Source: Rhizobium sp. (GTDB lineage: Bacteria > Pseudomonadota > Alphaproteobacteria > Rhizobiales > Rhizobiaceae). From it: a DNA stretch of 7,501 nucleotides. The position numbers and the translations under genes are program-made. Location of the stretch: NCBI GenBank assembly GCA_003501385.1, contig DNPN01000169.1, positions 6,622 through 14,122 of the forward strand. Direction: 5' to 3'. This document shows, piece after piece, positions 5,095 through 7,501 of this stretch (the first letter of the stretch is position 1; every line of letters begins with the position of its first letter). Below the pieces are notes generated by a model that saw nothing but the letters and a program-made list of their open reading frames with translations, made no database searches and was not told the DNA's origin.

Positions 5095-7146
5095 TCACTC
5101 GTGCAGCGCTAGAATGCGCGTATCCTGAATGACGACTGGGCCAATAGCCGTTGACTTCTTGACCATCAGCTCGACAACGTAGGTTAGATTTGGGTTGAGA
5201 TTGTAAAAGCGCTCGCGGATTGTAATCGGGATCTGAACCCCGTCCTTGTTTGAGCAACCCAAATAATCGCTCGTCGCAATCACGGTGGCATTCTGCCGCA
5301 GACGCAGATAGCCGATCATTGACGTAAACGTCGCATCTTGATTTTTAAACGACCAGTAGGCGACACAATCGAGATAGGATGTACCTGCCACAGTGATCGT
5401 CTGAGCCACCGTATCCGTAGACACCGGCAGATCGGACAGTGCGACGTTGGCTGTAAATGCGCGCGTCTGTTTAGCGCCTGCTGGCGATAATCGAAGCAAT
5501 GACACCCACGGGTTCATCAAGATAAACTTCGTGCCGTCATAGACCAGCTCTGCAATGCGACCGTTTACAAACTCGCCGTCCACCACCCCACTGCCGTCTA
5601 CATAGGTGATAGAACGCGCACCAAGCCCGTTCAGATTAAACGTCGGTCCCTTTACGGTGTTGGTGGCGGTAATCATCAACCGCACCAAAAGACCGACCGA
5701 ATAGGCCGTTGGCGCAGGCGTCAACGTTGCTGTCAATTCATTTGCGGTACCGCCAGCGACGGCAAAATTCCATTTGCGGGACTGCGTATCACTGGTGAGC
5801 ACATTCAACCGTTGAGCAAGCGCTGCGGGAGTGATGGCCCGTGTCAGGTCCGTACCTGCACCCACTTCGTCGGCGGTCGCCAGCTCAACAATGCCCGTGC
5901 GCGTATCAGTCGCGGTGCGTGTGAGATCAACCTTGCCCGCCAGCGCATTGGTCATGGTGGTGGCAAAGTTCGCGTCATTGCCCAAGGCGGCGGCCAATTC
6001 AACCAATGTGTCCAGCGCGGCGGGCGATCCGTTGATGATTTTGGTGATGGCTGCTGAAATGGCCGCAGATAAACCAGCGGGTGTGACGGCCCGTGTTGCA
6101 TCTGTCCCGGCGGTTGCTTCAGCAGGTGTAGCAAGCTCAACAATGCCCGTGCGTATGTCGGTCGCTGTGCGTGTCAGATCAACCTTGCCCGCCAGCGCAT
6201 TGATCATGGTGGTGGCAAAATTTGCGTCATTGCCCAAGGCAGCAGCGAATTCAACCAACGTATCCAGTGCGGCTGGCGATCCATTGATGACCTTTGTGAT
6301 GGCCGCCGCTATGGCAGCAGCCAGACCCGCAGGCGTGACAGCCCGTGACAGATCTACGCCTGCCATCGCTTCGGCAATCGTTGCCAGTTCCACCAAACCA
6401 GATCGGCTTTCCGAGGCCAGCAGTTCGGCGTATTGACCTACAATCCTCTGGAACACCCGCCCATCAGGCAAGCTCACACCGTGGCCGTCGGCTGGCGTGG
6501 AATAAAACCATTCCTTTCCAATCCACTCGGCAATCATGCCTCCCTTGCCAGCCCAAGGGCCGGAAGCGTTAGACGGAACCAGCCAAGCGCCGCCTTGCGG
6601 TGGCTCAGTTGGAGGCGCGGTCAGGCTCATGGAGATGACCGGCAACCATGGCAGCCTGTTCATTTGCGCCATTGCGATCTTGCGGGTCTGCACCCAATCG
6701 CGGGTGGCGAAGATCAAGGATGGGTCCACCAGCAACGTCACATTGGCCGCCTCGCCAATGACGATCTGGAACTCATAGCGGATGTCTTCGAGCTGGCCTT
6801 CCAACGCCGTCGGCTTGTATTGGCTCACAGGCCTTGCCACGGCAATCATGGTGCCAGATTTATCGAAGATACCAAACTCGCGCATCCACCAGCCACCGGC
6901 ATTGGTTGGAATGATGGCCGTGACCAGAATTGCCGATGGATTGTCGGGATCGGTGGCCACGCTTTCCACCTGTGTGCGCCAGACTTCATGCACCAAGGCC
7001 GTGCTGTTGGTGGTCGGGTTGGTGTCTGCACCATTGCCATCGCCCACGGCAAAATGGGTGATGGTGACAGGATCACCTCCGGCAGCACTGGCCGCAAGTT
7101 TGATGCGGCCTGCATGGGTGACGAGCGAGAAATAGGCTTGTGCCAT
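5095..7146 (-). CDS. Phage tail-collar fibre protein (P2 gpH-like position)
   Basis: A 683-residue receptor-binding tail fibre. Residues ~1-150 form the N-terminal tail-collar fibre domain (PF12571 type): YFSLVTHAGRIKLA at the start, HFAVGDGNG, and the conserved GGWWMREFGIFDKSG. This domain docks on the baseplate. Residues ~165-235 (GGAWLVPSNASGPWAGKGG) resemble a DUF2793-like module. Residues 249-448 are two full and one partial copy of an 84-residue shaft repeat (GLVELAT...VTPAGL...LGNDANFATTM). A further shaft module (~449-548, FNLNGLGARSITYVDGSG) precedes a C-terminal tip (~549-683) that should recognise the host surface. The ATG at 7146 is 2 nt after the stop of the preceding gene; a TTG at 7152 is nearly as good (AGGAG lies 4 nt before TTG and 10 nt before ATG). 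The order tail protein I, fibre, small fibre-associated protein follows P2 genes I-H-G. Confidence 0.9.
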   Translation of the reverse strand: MAQAYFSLVTHAGRIKLAASAAGGDPVTITHFAVGDGNGADTNPTTNSTALVHEVWRTQVESVATDPDNPSAILVTAIIPTNAGGWWMREFGIFDKSGTMIAVARPVSQYKPTALEGQLEDIRYEFQIVIGEAANVTLLVDPSLIFATRDWVQTRKIAMAQMNRLPWLPVISMSLTAPPTEPPQGGAWLVPSNASGPWAGKGGMIAEWIGKEWFYSTPADGHGVSLPDGRVFQRIVGQYAELLASESRSGLVELATIAEAMAGVDLSRAVTPAGLAAAIAAAITKVINGSPAALDTLVEFAAALGNDANFATTMINALAGKVDLTRTATDIRTGIVELATPAEATAGTDATRAVTPAGLSAAISAAITKIINGSPAALDTLVELAAALGNDANFATTMTNALAGKVDLTRTATDTRTGIVELATADEVGAGTDLTRAITPAALAQRLNVLTSDTQSRKWNFAVAGGTANELTATLTPAPTAYSVGLLVRLMITATNTVKGPTFNLNGLGARSITYVDGSGVVDGEFVNGRIAELVYDGTKFILMNPWVSLLRLSPAGAKQTRAFTANVALSDLPVSTDTVAQTITVAGTSYLDCVAYWSFKNQDATFTSMIGYLRLRQNATVIATSDYLGCSNKDGVQIPITIRERFYNLNPNLTYVVELMVKKSTAIGPVVIQDTRILALHE
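5803..6402. repeat. Tandem 252-bp repeats inside the tail fibre gene
   Basis: In-frame tandem units of 252 bp (84 codons) lie at 6402-6151 and 6150-5899, followed by a partial copy at 5898-5803. Long stretches are nearly identical at the DNA level, for example around ACCTTGCCCGCCAGCGCATT, with mostly synonymous differences. They encode the fibre shaft and could expand or contract by recombination, changing fibre length. Confidence 0.9.
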
Positions 7147-7148
7147 GG

Positions 7149-7501
7149 TCAAACGGCTCCTGAAGTGGTGGATGCATTGATGCGGATGGAGCGAATGGCA
7201 TAGGCACCAGCCCCTGCAAATGACGGAATAGAGAAACGCTCATCGTCCAACTGCGGCGCGTTGATACGCACCGTGCGGCCACGGCGGCTGGCGGCTCCAG
7301 CATAAACAGTAGCCTCGCCGCGCATTCCGTATTGCACGGCAATGTCTTGGCTCCAGCGTTTGGTGGCGGCAATCACACGGGCGGCAGCAACCTGATTGGG
7401 CAGGTCCAGCGGCGCATGGCCGTTGATGACGGTGTCGGTGAGAAACAGCACCACCTTATGGGTGTTGTGATGCGCCTTGGGTTTCTCCTGCCACCAGTCG
7501 G
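7149..7501 (-). CDS. Phage tail protein I, P2 gpI-like (N-terminus outside window)
   Basis: The C-terminal 116 residues of a baseplate/tail protein of the P2 gpI family (about 176 residues in P2). The frame stays open to the window edge. It begins with DWWQEKPKAHHNTHKVVLFL, matching the family hallmark of a DWW motif followed by a strand containing a T-x-(K/R)-V pattern. The GTG at 7454 is internal, because this motif lies upstream of it. The C-terminal tail is rich in Ala, Ser and Ile, as in several homologues. P2 gpI helps attach the tail fibre to the baseplate, and the gene's place directly before the fibre gene agrees. The TGA (7149-7151) lies 2 nt before the preferred fibre start and overlaps its alternative TTG. 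Confidence 0.8.
   Translation of the reverse strand, partial: DWWQEKPKAHHNTHKVVLFLTDTVINGHAPLDLPNQVAAARVIAATKRWSQDIAVQYGMRGEATVYAGAASRRGRTVRINAPQLDDERFSIPSFAGAGAYAIRSIRINASTTSGAV

Noticed and set aside
5803..6402. Direct repeats considered as a CRISPR array or other non-coding repeat
   Set aside because: The units are 252 bp, contiguous and in frame, with synonymous differences and no spacers; they are protein shaft repeats.
5831..6436. A 201-codon plus-strand frame opposite the tail fibre
   Set aside because: It mirrors the tandem repeats of the fibre gene and shows low-complexity Ala/Val/Ser composition. The minus-strand frame has clear phage-fibre domains and ribosome sites.
6433..7203. 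A 256-codon plus-strand frame opposite the N-terminal half of the tail fibre
   Set aside because: No recognisable domain, an unusual composition rich in His, Arg and Trp, and complete overlap with the well-supported collar-fibre domain.

Overview
The window looks like a chromosome-prophage boundary in an alphaproteobacterium, probably of the Rhizobiales. That assignment rests on gene style and moderate G+C and is an inference; I cannot name a genus.

The left part (1-2289) looks like host chromosome. It holds the C-terminal four-fifths of a zinc-free quinone oxidoreductase, a small protein with a J-domain-like C-terminus, a convergent MarR-family regulator sharing a strong hairpin terminator with it, and an intact tRNA-Arg(CCG) with an encoded CCA end.

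The right part (2432-7501) is the late end of a prophage, all on the minus strand. Reading with transcription (right to left): the C-terminal part of a P2 gpI-like tail protein, a long tail-collar fibre with two and a half 252-bp internal repeats, a small tail-fibre-associated protein, and a roughly 180-nt inverted-repeat-rich gap. A compact four-gene cassette follows: a 55-residue Com-type zinc-finger protein (4270-4437, too short for a simple ORF cut-off), a 58-67-residue unknown, a fusion of an ABC ATPase with a GNAT acyltransferase, and a formyltransferase-like enzyme whose usual catalytic Asn position is Gly. The last three are joined by ATGA stop/start overlaps, and the small gene starts inside com or one base after its stop.

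In phage Mu, Com switches on translation of Mom, a GNAT-fold DNA-modifying enzyme that protects phage DNA from restriction, at the same place: after the tail genes and next to the phage end. By position and architecture I infer that this cassette is a Mom-like but distinct, ATP-dependent phage DNA (or other late) modification system. The chemistry is unknown. The 3' end of the tRNA gene faces the prophage with only about 140 bp between it and the last prophage gene, so it is a plausible attachment site. A Mu-like transposable phage is the alternative.
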